From contig NZ_VLKT01000029.1 in NCBI RefSeq assembly GCF_007830515.1, forward strand, positions 1 through 64,000: a stretch of DNA of 64,000 bases. The letters run 5' to 3'. Source of the stretch: Mesorhizobium tianshanense. GTDB taxonomy: Bacteria; Pseudomonadota; Alphaproteobacteria; Rhizobiales; Rhizobiaceae. This document shows positions 35,202 to 43,982 of the stretch, piece by piece; positions within the stretch are counted from its first letter, which is position 1; every line of letters begins with the position of its first letter. The notes under the pieces were generated by a model. It worked only from the letters and a program-made list of their open reading frames with translations, was not told where the DNA came from and did not search any database. The position numbers were made by a program, and so were the translations under genes.

Positions 35202-35798
35202 ATGCTCAGACTGCTCTACGCTTCAACGTCCCCCTACAGTTCCAAGGTGCGCATGGCTGCGCTTTATGCTGGCATCGCCGTCGATCTTGTGCCGGTAAGA
35301 ACCGAAGACAAGCCGGCCGAGCTGATCGCGTCCAATCCACTCGGCAAGATCCCGGTTCTGGTGCTCGATGACGGTCGCTCGATTCACGACAGCCGCGCCA
35401 TTACCCAGCACCTCAACCGCATGTCGAAGAATGCGCTGTTTCCGCGCAATCCCGACAAGCGCCTCGAGGCCGAAGTGCTTGAGGCGCTGGCCGACGGCAT
35501 CTGCGACTGCGCGCTGTCGATGGTCTATGAGCGGCGCACACGCCCCGAAGACATGGTCTACCAGCCGTGGCTCGACCGCCAGTGGGCGAAGATCACCGGT
35601 GCGCTCGATCTGCTCAACGCCAATCCGCCAAAACTGCCGAAGAAGATCACCGCCGGCCAGATAGCGCTGCGCGCCTGCCTTGGCTATCTCTCACTGCGCT
35701 TTGCCGGAAAATGGGAAAAGGGCCGCAACCGCCTGGTCCGCTGGGCAGCGCGCTTCGACGAGAAGTTTCCAGAGCTGAAATCTTGCGTTCCGGCGTGA
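35202..35798 (+). CDS. Glutathione S-transferase family protein
   Basis: 198 residues from the ATG at 35202; an upstream ATG at 35019 adds a non-homologous stretch. The thioredoxin-like N-terminal domain (MLRLLYASTSPYSSKVRMAA, with SNPLGKIPVLVLDDG and DSRAITQHL) binds glutathione. An all-helical C-terminal domain follows. The Ser in the SPYSSKVR loop is the likely catalytic residue. The substrate is unknown; related proteins act in detoxification or thiol reduction. Confidence 0.87.
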   Translation: MLRLLYASTSPYSSKVRMAALYAGIAVDLVPVRTEDKPAELIASNPLGKIPVLVLDDGRSIHDSRAITQHLNRMSKNALFPRNPDKRLEAEVLEALADGICDCALSMVYERRTRPEDMVYQPWLDRQWAKITGALDLLNANPPKLPKKITAGQIALRACLGYLSLRFAGKWEKGRNRLVRWAARFDEKFPELKSCVPA

Positions 35799-35835
35799 GC
35801 TGGTTGACGCACCCAGCCCCGAGAAGGGGGTCGCA

Positions 35836-35865
35836 AAAAAAGCCGGGCGCGAGGCCCGGCTTTTT
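35836..35865. terminator. Bidirectional rho-independent terminator
   Basis: AAAAAGCCGGGC (starting within the A-run 35835-35841) pairs with GCCCGGCTTTTT (35854-35865) around a five-base loop. The A-run on one side and T-run on the other let it end both the plus-strand GST gene and the minus-strand porin gene that converge here. Confidence 0.88.
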
Positions 35866-35885
35866 CGTGTCGTGGCTTGGACGAT

Positions 35886-36542
35886 TTAGAACTTCATACC
35901 GACGCCGAAGGTGACGCGGTTGTCGGTGGACTTGACCTTGCCAATATCGCCGAAGTCCTTGTCGCCGAAGTCGGTGTAGCGGTATTCGACACGGCCGAAC
36001 ACATTGTCGGTGATCTTGATGTCGGTGCCGACGCCGGCCGTCCAGCCGAGCATGGTGTTGTCGTCGTTGACACCAGTGTTGTGGTTTTCAATCTTCTGGT
36101 TCTTCAGCGCGCCGCCGGCGGTGCCGTAGAGCAGGATCTCCGGGGTGACGGCGTAGCCGAGGCGGGCGCGCAGCGAGCCTTCGACGCCGCCCTTGGCCTC
36201 GATGCCAGCATCTTCGCCTTCGATGCCGCTATAGCCGATGTCGGCTTCAGCACCGTAGACGAAGTTCTCCTGCTGCCACTGGTAGCCGCCGAAGAGGCCA
36301 CCGACGAATCCGTCGGTGCTGACGTCTACGCCGACATCCTCGGCATCGGCATGGCCGCTGAAGCCGTAGCCGACGCTCACACCGGCATAGGGACCGGCCC
36401 AGGACGCGACCGGAAGTTCGGCGATCGGGGCAGGTGCCGGCGGCTCTTCCTGGATCACGTCAGCAGCATAGGCGGTTCCGCCGAGGGCGAAGAGCCCGAA
36501 CGCCACCGCCAGCGGTCGCGCAAATTTAAGATTGGCTTGCAT
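35886..36542 (-). CDS. Omp25/Omp31-like outer membrane beta-barrel protein
   Basis: 218 residues. A signal peptide (cut after GGTAYA, about 26), a short proline-rich lead (EEPPAPAPIAELPV), then an eight-stranded barrel with alternating aromatic strands (WAGPYAGVSVGYGFSG at the start, VTFGVGMKF at the end, with the terminal Phe that BAM recognises). It belongs to the Brucella/rhizobial Omp25/31 family of surface proteins. It is a single gene with its own strong terminator. Confidence 0.88.
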   Translation of the reverse strand: MQANLKFARPLAVAFGLFALGGTAYAADVIQEEPPAPAPIAELPVASWAGPYAGVSVGYGFSGHADAEDVGVDVSTDGFVGGLFGGYQWQQENFVYGAEADIGYSGIEGEDAGIEAKGGVEGSLRARLGYAVTPEILLYGTAGGALKNQKIENHNTGVNDDNTMLGWTAGVGTDIKITDNVFGRVEYRYTDFGDKDFGDIGKVKSTDNRVTFGVGMKF

Positions 36543-36952
36543 TGTTCTTTACTCCTTAAGCCACAGGCACAGGCTTGCTTTTTACGAGCACCCTCAACCC
36601 GCCGGGGGGATAAACGGGTCTGGCGCTCAACGGTTCCAAATGTCGTGTCAAAATGCGGCTGAAGCGAACCTGAACTTGGGTCATTCCCTGGCGCGAATGA
36701 GGCCGAACCTTGACGTTGCATCTGCGCAACAGATGGTGTCAGGAGGCTTTTCCATGCTGCGCTGAACACCGCTTGGAGCAAGGGGTCCAGCGCCCTATAT
36801 TGCGGTCTGGCGGGCCGAGTCCCGGCCAGAGCCGAAAGACCCGATCCGGCCGCTTTGCCACAATGCTGCCCAACGTGCGAACGGCATTTAACGCTTGGCC
36901 GGCCATATTTTGCCGGCGGGCCGAAAATCGAGGCCCATTGAGGATTGACAGG
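36543..36952. other. Divergent intergenic region
   Basis: 410 bases holding the promoters of the porin gene (minus) and of the SDR-uvrC-pgsA series (plus). GCCGGC-CATATTTT-GCCGGC near 36900 is a small inverted repeat. I see no gene or strong consensus promoter. Confidence 0.4.
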
Positions 36953-37729
36953 ATGAGCAAGGCCGCTGGAACGGCGCTGGTGACAGGCGGGGGAAAGCGG
37001 ATCGGCAAGGCGATCGTCGAGGATCTTGCCGCGAACGGTTTTGCCGTCGCCATCCATTGCAACCGATCGCGGGCCGAGGCGGAAGCGTTGGCCGCGCGGA
37101 TCAACGGCGGCCATTTTGGCAAGGATGGCCGCGCCGCTGTGATCGCCGCCGACCTGACCGACATGGCTGCAGTCGGCGACCTGGTCGGCCGCGCTCAGGC
37201 CGCGCTCGGACCAGTTACGCTGCTGGTCAACAACGCCTCGCTGTTCGTGGACGATACGGTTCAGGACTTCGACTGGCTTGCATGGGACCGTCACTTCGCC
37301 GTCCATGTGAAGGCGCCGGCACTTTTGGCGCAAGGATTCGCCTGTGCGCTGCCGGAAGGCCGGGAAGGGCTGATCGTCAATATGATCGACCAGCGCGTCT
37401 GGCGCCCGACGCCCCGCTATTTCTCCTATGCGCTGTCGAAATCGACATTGTGGACGCAGACGCAGATGATGGCGCAGGCGTTGGGACCTCGCATTCGCGT
37501 CAACGCCATCGGTCCAGGGCCGACGCTGAAGAGCGCGCGCCAGGACGACAGCGATTTTGCCGCGCAGGTCGACGGCCTGATCCTGAAGCGCGGCCCGGAA
37601 TTGCCTGAATTCGGCGCCACCATCCGCTATCTCTGGGGTGCGCGTTCGGTCACCGGCCAGATGATCGCGCTCGACGGCGGCCAGCACCTTGCATGGCAGA
37701 CGCCGGATGTGACAGGCATGGTGGAATGA
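36953..37729 (+). CDS. Short-chain dehydrogenase/reductase (FolM-like)
   Basis: 258 residues from the ATG at 36953. It has the NADP loop TGGGKRIGKA, the NNASLF motif and the Tyr/Lys pair in YFSYALSKSTLW. The segments GPRIRVNAIGPGPTL and TGQMIALDGGQHLAW fit SDR proteins often related to pteridine reductase/FolM. Its substrate is not established. Its stop overlaps the uvrC start (ATGA), so the two are translationally coupled. Confidence 0.85.
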   Translation: MSKAAGTALVTGGGKRIGKAIVEDLAANGFAVAIHCNRSRAEAEALAARINGGHFGKDGRAAVIAADLTDMAAVGDLVGRAQAALGPVTLLVNNASLFVDDTVQDFDWLAWDRHFAVHVKAPALLAQGFACALPEGREGLIVNMIDQRVWRPTPRYFSYALSKSTLWTQTQMMAQALGPRIRVNAIGPGPTLKSARQDDSDFAAQVDGLILKRGPELPEFGATIRYLWGARSVTGQMIALDGGQHLAWQTPDVTGMVE

Positions 37730-39816
37730 GTTCCATGGACCAGAAACACAAACGAAGCGGCGCCGCCGACGACCTGCCCCCCGATATCGACCTCGAGGAC
37801 GAGGCGGCGGAGGAGTTCGTCGAACCTTCAGGTCCCGATTCCGGTGGCCAGGACGTCGCCTTCACCGCCATCGACTGGGCGCCGCATGCCGGCGATGCCG
37901 ACGGCATGGTCGGCGCCGAAGTCATCCAGACGCTGGTCAAGCGGCTGCCCAACGCGCCTGGCGTCTACCGCATGATGAATGCCGCCGGCGACGTGCTCTA
38001 TGTCGGCAAGGCGCGCAGCCTGAAGAAGCGCGTGACCAACTACGCGCAAGGCCGTTTCCACACCAGCCGCATCGGCCGCATGGTGCGCGAGACGGCGACG
38101 ATGGAATTCGTCGTCACCCGCACCGAGATCGAAGCGCTGCTGCTGGAAGCCAACCTTATCAAGCGCTTGCGGCCGCGATTCAATGTGCTGATGCGGGACG
38201 ACAAGTCGTTCCCCTATATCCTGCTGACCGGCGACCATGTCTCGCCCGGCATCTACAAGCATCGCGGCGCGCGCTCGCGCAAGGGCGACTATTTCGGCCC
38301 CTTCGCCTCGGCCGGCGCCGTCGGCCGCACCATCAATTCGCTGCAGCGCGCATTCCTGCTAAGGAGCTGCACCAACTCCTTCTACGAGAACCGCACCCGG
38401 CCTTGCCTGCTGTTCCAGATCAAGCGCTGCGCCGGCCCGTGCACGGGCGAAATCTCGCATGGCGACTATGCCGAGCTGGTCGCCGAGGCGAAGGATTTCC
38501 TCTCCGGCCGCAGTCAGAAGGTGAAGACGGAAATCTCCGCCGCCATGCAACTGGCGTCGGAAAACCTCGATTTCGAGCGGGCCGCGATCTATCGCGACCG
38601 GCTGGCGGCGCTGTCGCATGTGCAGAGCCACCAGGGCATCAACCCGCAGACGGTCGACGAGGCCGATGTCTTCGCCATCCATCAGGAAGGCGGCCAGGTC
38701 TGCATCCAGGTGTTCTTCTTCCGCACCGGCCAGAACTGGGGCAACCGCGCCTATTTCCCCAAAGCCGACCCGGCGCTGGAGGGATCGGAAGTGCTGGGCT
38801 CGTTCCTGGCGCAGTTCTATGACGACAAGCCGACGCCGCGCGCCATCCTGTTGTCGCATGGCGTCGAGGATCAGGAATTGCTGGCGGAGGCTCTCTCCAC
38901 CCGCGCGGGCCGCAAGGTGTCGATCTCGGTGCCGCAGCGCGGCGAGAAGAAGGACCTGACCGACAACGCACTTCAGAATGCCCGCGAGGCGCTCGGCCGC
39001 CGGCTGGCCGAGACCTCGACGCAAGGGCGGCTGCTCGCCGGCTTCGCCGAGACCTTCGGCCTGAACAAGCCCCCGGTGCGCATCGAGGTCTACGACAACT
39101 CCCACATCATGGGCACCAACGCCGTCGGCGCCATGGTCGTCGCCGGGCCGGAAGGTTTCGTGAAGAACCAGTACCGGAAATTCAACATCCGCTCGACCGA
39201 GATCACGCCGGGAGACGATTTCGGCATGATGCGCGAGGTGATGGAGCGGCGTTTTTCGCGGCTGCTGAAGGAACACGGCGGCGTGCCGCAAAGTGGAGAG
39301 CTGGCGGACGACACGACCCTGGCCGAACAGGGCGACGATATCGAGGACACCGGCAGCTTCCCGGCCTGGCCAGACGTCATCCTCATCGACGGCGGCCAGG
39401 GCCAGATGACGGCGGTGCGAAAAATACTCGCCGATCTCGGCATCGAGGATCGTGTGGTGGCGATCGGCATCGCCAAGGGCCAGGACCGCGACGCCGGCCG
39501 CGAACGCTTCTTCGTGAGGGGCAGGGACTCGTTTTCGCTTCCCGTTCGCGATCCGGTGCTCTACTTCGTCCAGCGGCTGCGCGACGAGGTCCACCGCTTC
39601 GCCATCGGATCGCACCGCGCCCGCCGCAAGAAGGAGATGGTCAAGAGTCCGCTCGACGAGATCAGCGGCATCGGCCCCGGCCGCAAGCGCGCGCTGCTCA
39701 TGCATTTCGGTACCGCCAAGGCGGTCAGCCGCGCCGCGATCGAGGATTTGGTCAAGGTCGACGGCATTTCCGAGCAGGTCGCCAAACTCGTCTACAACCA
39801 TTTTCACGAGAGCTGA
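37726..39816 (+). CDS. uvrC: Excinuclease ABC subunit C
   Basis: 696 residues from the ATG at 37726; 37735 is an alternative start. It makes both incisions in nucleotide excision repair. Domains in order: an extra acidic N-terminal tail of about 60 residues, GIY-YIG nuclease (GVYRMMNAAGDVLYVGKARS), UvrB-binding UVR motif (NLDFERAAIYRDRLAAL), RNase H-like nuclease (IEVYDNSHIMGTNAVGAMVV; DGGQGQM) and tandem helix-hairpin-helix (ISGIGPGRKRALLMHFG). Confidence 0.96.
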   Translation: MSSMDQKHKRSGAADDLPPDIDLEDEAAEEFVEPSGPDSGGQDVAFTAIDWAPHAGDADGMVGAEVIQTLVKRLPNAPGVYRMMNAAGDVLYVGKARSLKKRVTNYAQGRFHTSRIGRMVRETATMEFVVTRTEIEALLLEANLIKRLRPRFNVLMRDDKSFPYILLTGDHVSPGIYKHRGARSRKGDYFGPFASAGAVGRTINSLQRAFLLRSCTNSFYENRTRPCLLFQIKRCAGPCTGEISHGDYAELVAEAKDFLSGRSQKVKTEISAAMQLASENLDFERAAIYRDRLAALSHVQSHQGINPQTVDEADVFAIHQEGGQVCIQVFFFRTGQNWGNRAYFPKADPALEGSEVLGSFLAQFYDDKPTPRAILLSHGVEDQELLAEALSTRAGRKVSISVPQRGEKKDLTDNALQNAREALGRRLAETSTQGRLLAGFAETFGLNKPPVRIEVYDNSHIMGTNAVGAMVVAGPEGFVKNQYRKFNIRSTEITPGDDFGMMREVMERRFSRLLKEHGGVPQSGELADDTTLAEQGDDIEDTGSFPAWPDVILIDGGQGQMTAVRKILADLGIEDRVVAIGIAKGQDRDAGRERFFVRGRDSFSLPVRDPVLYFVQRLRDEVHRFAIGSHRARRKKEMVKSPLDEISGIGPGRKRALLMHFGTAKAVSRAAIEDLVKVDGISEQVAKLVYNHFHES

Positions 39817-39915
39817 TGGATTCGGCTATTTTCGGTTGGTCCATCGACTATCGCCTGTTGACCCCCCACATTCGCTTCTGATTTGAGTACGCAGGCAGAG
39901 AGAGTTTCCAAAAAT

Positions 39916-40512
39916 ATGGCCCAGCGCGCGTTCAACCTGCCCAACATGCTCACCTACGCCCGTATTCTCGCGGTGCCGCTGGTTGTGCTGTGTTTTTTTC
40001 TCGAAGGACATCTGAAGTCGAGTGACTTCGCCCGCTGGTCGGCGCTGGTCATTTTCCTGCTCGCCTCGATCACCGATTATTTCGACGGCTATCTGGCGCG
40101 CGCCTGGCAGCAGACCTCCAACATCGGCAAGATGCTCGACCCGATCGCCGACAAGCTGCTGGTCGCCACGTGCCTGCTGCTGCTTGCCGCCGACACCGAC
40201 CGCCACGCCGGCATCGCCGGCTGGTCGCTGTGGGCGGCGATCATCATCCTGTGCCGCGAAATCCTGGTTTCGGGCCTGCGCGAATATCTGGCGGCGCTGA
40301 AAGTCTCGGTGCCGGTGACGCAACTGGCAAAGTGGAAGACCACCATCCAGATGGTCGCCATCGCCTTCCTGCTCGCAGGCCCTGCCGGCGACAAGATATT
40401 CCCGTTGACCACGCAGACGGGGCTGGTGCTGTTGTGGATCGCCGCCTTGGTCACGCTCTACACCGGCTACGACTATTTCCGCGCCGGCCTCAAGCACATC
40501 ATGGACGAGTAG
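39916..40512 (+). CDS. pgsA: CDP-diacylglycerol-glycerol-3-phosphate 3-phosphatidyltransferase
   Basis: 198 residues from the ATG at 39916; a TTG at 39883 would add 11. It makes phosphatidylglycerophosphate, the precursor of phosphatidylglycerol and cardiolipin, at the inner membrane. The CDP-alcohol motif DYFDGYLARAWQQTSNIGKM-LDPIADK carries all conserved acidic residues. The start MAQRAFNLPNMLTYARILAV matches PgsA. It lies in the uvrC-pgsA-moaD-moaE order. Confidence 0.93.
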   Translation: MAQRAFNLPNMLTYARILAVPLVVLCFFLEGHLKSSDFARWSALVIFLLASITDYFDGYLARAWQQTSNIGKMLDPIADKLLVATCLLLLAADTDRHAGIAGWSLWAAIIILCREILVSGLREYLAALKVSVPVTQLAKWKTTIQMVAIAFLLAGPAGDKIFPLTTQTGLVLLWIAALVTLYTGYDYFRAGLKHIMDE

Positions 40513-40513
40513 G

Positions 40514-40771
40514 ATGTCGACGAGGCTCATTTATTTCGCCTGGGTGCGCGAGCGGATCGGCAAGCCGCAAGAGGATGTCGAGCTGCCCGCCGGCATCGAG
40601 ACCGTGGCCGACCTGCTGCGCTGGCTGAAATCGCGTGGCGAGGAATACGAGCACGCGCTGCAATATCCCGATGTGATCCGCGTCGCCATCAACCAGGAAC
40701 ATGTAGAGCACCGTGAGAAGATCGCCGGTGCGCGCGAGATCGCGCTGTTCCCGCCGATGACGGGTGGCTGA
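40514..40771 (+). CDS. moaD: Molybdopterin synthase small subunit
   Basis: 85 residues ending in the obligatory Gly-Gly (PPMTGG), the site of adenylation and thiocarboxylation. It has a ubiquitin-like fold beginning LIYFAWVRERIGKPQE. With MoaE it inserts sulfur into cyclic pyranopterin monophosphate. It starts one base after the pgsA stop. Confidence 0.95.
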   Translation: MSTRLIYFAWVRERIGKPQEDVELPAGIETVADLLRWLKSRGEEYEHALQYPDVIRVAINQEHVEHREKIAGAREIALFPPMTGG

Positions 40772-40772
40772 A

Positions 40773-41261
40773 ATGCCGGCCGCGGTGGTGCCGACGGTGC
40801 GCATCCAGGCGGAGGATTTCGATGTCGCCGCCGAGATCGCCAGGATGACGCAAGGCCGCGCCGACATCGGCGCCGTGGTGACGTTCTCTGGTCTCTGCCG
40901 CGACGAGGCGGGCAGGCTCGCGGCACTCGAACTCGAACACTATCCTGGCATGGCCGAGGCCGAGATCGGCCGCATCGCCGCCGAGGCGGTTCGCCGCTGG
41001 CCGCTGCAGGGGCTCGCCGCCATCCATCGCCACGGCAGGATCGCACCCGGCGAGAACATCGTGCTGGTGGTCGCGGCCTCCGCGCACCGGCAGGCGGCGT
41101 TCGAGGCGGCGAACTTCCTGATGGATTATCTGAAATCGCGCGCGCCGTTCTGGAAGAAGGAACACCATACCGACGGCTCCGAGGGTGGCTGGGTCGAGGC
41201 CAAGGAGGCCGACGACGAGGCCGCAAGCCGCTGGAAGCAGGCCGCGCCGAAACGAAATTGA
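40773..41261 (+). CDS. moaE: Molybdopterin synthase catalytic subunit
   Basis: 162 residues from the ATG at 40773; a GTG at 40764 inside moaD is an alternative. Motifs: TFSGLCRDEAGRLAALELEH, AIHRHGRIAPGENIVLV, and the active-site lysines of LKSRAPFWKKEHH. It forms the heterotetramer with MoaD. The molybdopterin oxidoreductase at 53.4 kb is a local potential consumer of the cofactor. Confidence 0.95.
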   Translation: MPAAVVPTVRIQAEDFDVAAEIARMTQGRADIGAVVTFSGLCRDEAGRLAALELEHYPGMAEAEIGRIAAEAVRRWPLQGLAAIHRHGRIAPGENIVLVVAASAHRQAAFEAANFLMDYLKSRAPFWKKEHHTDGSEGGWVEAKEADDEAASRWKQAAPKRN

Positions 41262-41341
41262 TGCTTGGTATCACCGCCAGAGGTTTGCCGAATGGCAACT
41301 TTCACCTGATGGCAATACGGACGCGGAAGAGGTGGATTGGC

Positions 41342-41839
41342 TCAGCCCTTGTCAGTGCCGATCCAGTGATCGAGCGCAATCCGGCCGGGTCCCCACGCCA
41401 TGATGCCAAGCGCCATCGCCGCCCAGGTGATGTGCAGCGGCCAGCCGTCCGGCACGGTGAGCTGTATGACCAACGTCATCAGGAGCATCCCGAATGCCGC
41501 CAGTCGTGTCGCCAGGCCGAGAACGAGGAGAATTGGCAGCAGGATTTCCGCCGACCCTGAGGCGAACGCCACCAGCCCAGGTGCGGGAAAGTCGTAAGGG
41601 CCGCCGGGCAGATGCAGCTTGAACTCCGAGCTGAAAAGCAGCACGGCGACGTCATTCAACTGCAGAAAACCGTCCCATTTGTTGATGCCAGACCGCCAGA
41701 ACGGGACGGCGAGCGCGCAGCGCAGGACAAGCTGCGTCAGCGATGGTGTGGCAATCGTGCGCAGCGCGGCATTCACCCTTTCGGCAAGGGTGGCGACACC
41801 TCGCGGCTCGGTGCTCGCGTTCCGCCCATGGTTCGTCAT
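41342..41839 (-). CDS. bufD: DoxX family membrane protein of the bufferin cluster
   Basis: 165 residues from the ATG at 41839, with GGGAGAG upstream; the bufC stop is two bases away. It has about four membrane helices with the DoxX signatures LVLRCALAVPFWRSGINKWD and GSAEILLPILLVLGLATRLAAF. DoxX proteins accompany DUF692/DUF2063 pairs in bufferin-type operons, where they are suspected of redox or maturation roles at the inner membrane. The symbol is given by operon position, not by experiment. Confidence 0.82.
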   Translation of the reverse strand: MTNHGRNASTEPRGVATLAERVNAALRTIATPSLTQLVLRCALAVPFWRSGINKWDGFLQLNDVAVLLFSSEFKLHLPGGPYDFPAPGLVAFASGSAEILLPILLVLGLATRLAAFGMLLMTLVIQLTVPDGWPLHITWAAMALGIMAWGPGRIALDHWIGTDKG

Positions 41840-41841
41840 GC

Positions 41842-42642
41842 TCACTCTCCCTGGTGTGCCGCTGTGAAGGCGCCTGCTTGCAGCAGGCCGGCAATGTTGG
41901 CGGAAAGGTCGAATTCGGCACGCTCGGCAAATGCTGCCGTGGCCGCCGCGCCGAGCAGCTCGCCCGCCATGAGGCGATCCAGAAAAGCCGCGCCGCCGGG
42001 CGGCAGATGACGAACAACGACTTCGAGGCCGGGCCGCGTGACCAGCGCATCTTCAGGGCCGCCCGCCTCGATCCGCCCGACAGGGCCGTCGCTCCGGTTG
42101 GCCGCAAAGATCGTCGCGACCGGATAGAGCGAGCGTATGGCGCGCGTTGCCGGATGCGGCACGAACACAGTATCTGCCAGTCGTTCGGGCGGGATCGACG
42201 CCAGTGCTCCGGAAGCCAATGGTTCCGCGTCGGCGGCATGATAGGCATCGAGCCAGGCACGCTCCATGCGCGCCACGTCGGCCAGCCACGGCATCGACTT
42301 CGCGTATTCGTAGCGCTCGATGAAATCGGCAAAGTCGCGGCCATATTCGAACAGAAGCGGCGAGGTCGGTGGTGTTTCGCGAACATGAAAGCGCGCCATC
42401 GCGCGAAAGAAGTCCGGGCCGGTGATGCGCAGCGTCGCCGGAAAGCTGGCGGCCAGCGCATCGATCAGGCTGACCGTGACGTTGTTGCGGTAGACGGCAT
42501 ATCGCTTGACCGCAGCCTTCCCGTTCGGCCCAGAGACGGCGTCGGGCGGGGCACGGTCAGGATCGAGCAAACCGGCGGTGAATGCCGCGGCATAGTCAAA
42601 CCGGCGGCCGGGATCGCCCGACTGGAGCTCATCCCGCGGCAT
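41842..42642 (-). CDS. bufC: DUF2063 (HvfC/BufC-type) partner protein
   Basis: 266 residues from the ATG at 42642, preceded by GGAAAAG and overlapping the end of the DUF692 gene by 14 bases; an ATG at 42675 would add 11 residues. The N-terminal DUF2063 domain shows FDYAAAFTAGLLDPDRAPPD and RYAVYRNNVTVSLIDALAAS, followed by a second alpha/beta part. In related systems (MbnC, HvfC, BufC) the partner binds the precursor leader and presents it to the DUF692 iron enzyme. Confidence 0.88.
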   Translation of the reverse strand: MPRDELQSGDPGRRFDYAAAFTAGLLDPDRAPPDAVSGPNGKAAVKRYAVYRNNVTVSLIDALAASFPATLRITGPDFFRAMARFHVRETPPTSPLLFEYGRDFADFIERYEYAKSMPWLADVARMERAWLDAYHAADAEPLASGALASIPPERLADTVFVPHPATRAIRSLYPVATIFAANRSDGPVGRIEAGGPEDALVTRPGLEVVVRHLPPGGAAFLDRLMAGELLGAAATAAFAERAEFDLSANIAGLLQAGAFTAAHQGE

Positions 42643-43558
42643 GGGCTTTTCCGGAGATGTAATAGCTGCCGGCATGGTGGTCGAGGATCGCCTGGGCGGC
42701 GGCGGCCTCCGCCTTGAGCACCGGCCAGTCGGGAATGTCGCTGTCCCATTCGATCAGCGTCGGGAGCGGCCCGCATCGGCCGATGACGATATCGAAGAGC
42801 TTCCAGACCGCGTCGGCGACCGGGCCGTCATGGCTGTCGATCAGCAGCAGATCGCCCTCGTCATCCTCCTGCTCGGCGTGCCCGGCCAGATGGATTTCGC
42901 CGACATGATCGAGCGGGAAATCCGCGAGGTAGGAAAGGGCTGAATAGCGGTGATTGGTGGCCGAAATGAAGACGTTGTTGACGTCGAGCAGCAAGCCGCA
43001 ACCGGTACGCCGCACCAGCTCGCGGATGAAATCTGTCTCGCTCATCGTCGATTCCGGGAAAAGGACGTAGGTCGAGGGGTTCTCGAGCAGGATCGGGCGG
43101 CCGATCGTCCCCTGCACTTCGTCGATGTGATCCGCCACGCGCGAAACCGTTGCCTGCGTATAGGGCAGAGGAAGCAGGTCGTTGTAATAGGTGGTGTCGT
43201 GGGTCGACCAGGCGAGATGCTCGGAGACGAGCGCCGGCTCATAACGGTCGACGAGCGCCTTGAAACGACCGAGATGCGCTTTGTCGAGCGGCCGCGATCC
43301 GCCGATCGACATGCAAACCCCGTGCAGTGAAACGGGATAGTCGCGGCGGATCTTGGTCAGCGCATCGTGCGGCGGGCCACCGGCGCCCATGTAGTTTTCG
43401 GCGTGGACCTCGAAGAAACCGTCCTTTGGGTCGTCGCCGAGGATCGCGTGTAGATGTTCATGCTTGAAACTGGTGCCGGCAAGGCCGGCGACCGGGTGCG
43501 CCGGAAAGCGCGAGGTTTTCGACATGCGGGATGCTGGGTGAATGGCCAGTCCGTTCAT
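42629..43558 (-). CDS. bufB: DUF692 multinuclear non-haem iron peptide-modifying enzyme
   Basis: 309 residues, ATG at 43558 with GGAGACGAAG upstream. TIM-barrel enzyme of the MbnB/TglH/BufB (MNIO) family. Motifs that carry metal ligands are all visible: FFEVHAENYMG, VSLHGVCMSIGG, LVSEHLAWS, ILLENPSTY, LLLDVNNVFISATNH, EIHLAGH, DSHDGPV and TLIEWDSDIPDW. Family members use two or three irons and oxygen to convert peptide cysteines to heterocycles. The precursor gene lies directly upstream. Confidence 0.93.
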   Translation of the reverse strand: MNGLAIHPASRMSKTSRFPAHPVAGLAGTSFKHEHLHAILGDDPKDGFFEVHAENYMGAGGPPHDALTKIRRDYPVSLHGVCMSIGGSRPLDKAHLGRFKALVDRYEPALVSEHLAWSTHDTTYYNDLLPLPYTQATVSRVADHIDEVQGTIGRPILLENPSTYVLFPESTMSETDFIRELVRRTGCGLLLDVNNVFISATNHRYSALSYLADFPLDHVGEIHLAGHAEQEDDEGDLLLIDSHDGPVADAVWKLFDIVIGRCGPLPTLIEWDSDIPDWPVLKAEAAAAQAILDHHAGSYYISGKAHAAG

Positions 43559-43602
43559 CTTCGTCTCCGCTTTCCGGCTGTGCCTGTCTTACGGTGCTTG
43601 TC

Positions 43603-43926
43603 TTACGATGGGATATCGCGCGTCAGCGCCGAGGAGGATCCCTTGCGGCCTTCCGGCAGTTCCATCGTCGTGCAGGTGCCACCGTCGACAAACTTCCAGG
43701 CGTTGCCCTGGTAATCGACAGTCGATGTGCCTTGGCAGGTCGTGCCAGGTCCTGCCGCGCAGTCGTTCTGCCCCTTCATGGCGACGCCGAAGCACTTCTC
43801 CTTGCCGGCATCCATTGCCGCCTTGGCCTCTGCCTCGGTCAGCGGCGCGGCCGTCGCAAAAGAAGCAAGAGCCGTGGCAACGGCGCCGGCCAGAAAGGCC
43901 GCGCTCACGGTTGATCTCGTTGACAT
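43603..43926 (-). CDS. bufA1: Bufferin-type RiPP precursor (DUF2282)
   Basis: 107 residues from the ATG at 43926. A signal peptide (TVSAAFLAGAVATALASFATA, cut near 27) precedes a mature region with four cysteines at 45, 56, 64 and 85, in GKEKCFGVAMKGQNDCAAG, TTCQGTS and DGGTCTTMELPEGRKGS. This spacing and the EKCFGVA..GQNDCA motif mark the DUF2282 family, now known as bufferins. In Caulobacter the central cysteines are reported to be modified by the DUF692 enzyme to bind copper; the same is inferred here. First gene of a four-gene operon. Confidence 0.9.
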   Translation of the reverse strand: MSTRSTVSAAFLAGAVATALASFATAAPLTEAEAKAAMDAGKEKCFGVAMKGQNDCAAGPGTTCQGTSTVDYQGNAWKFVDGGTCTTMELPEGRKGSSSALTRDIPS

Positions 43927-43982
43927 GATTTCATCTCCGATTGGGTTGTTGAGCGCGCCATTCCTCAAGCGCGCATTGGTCA

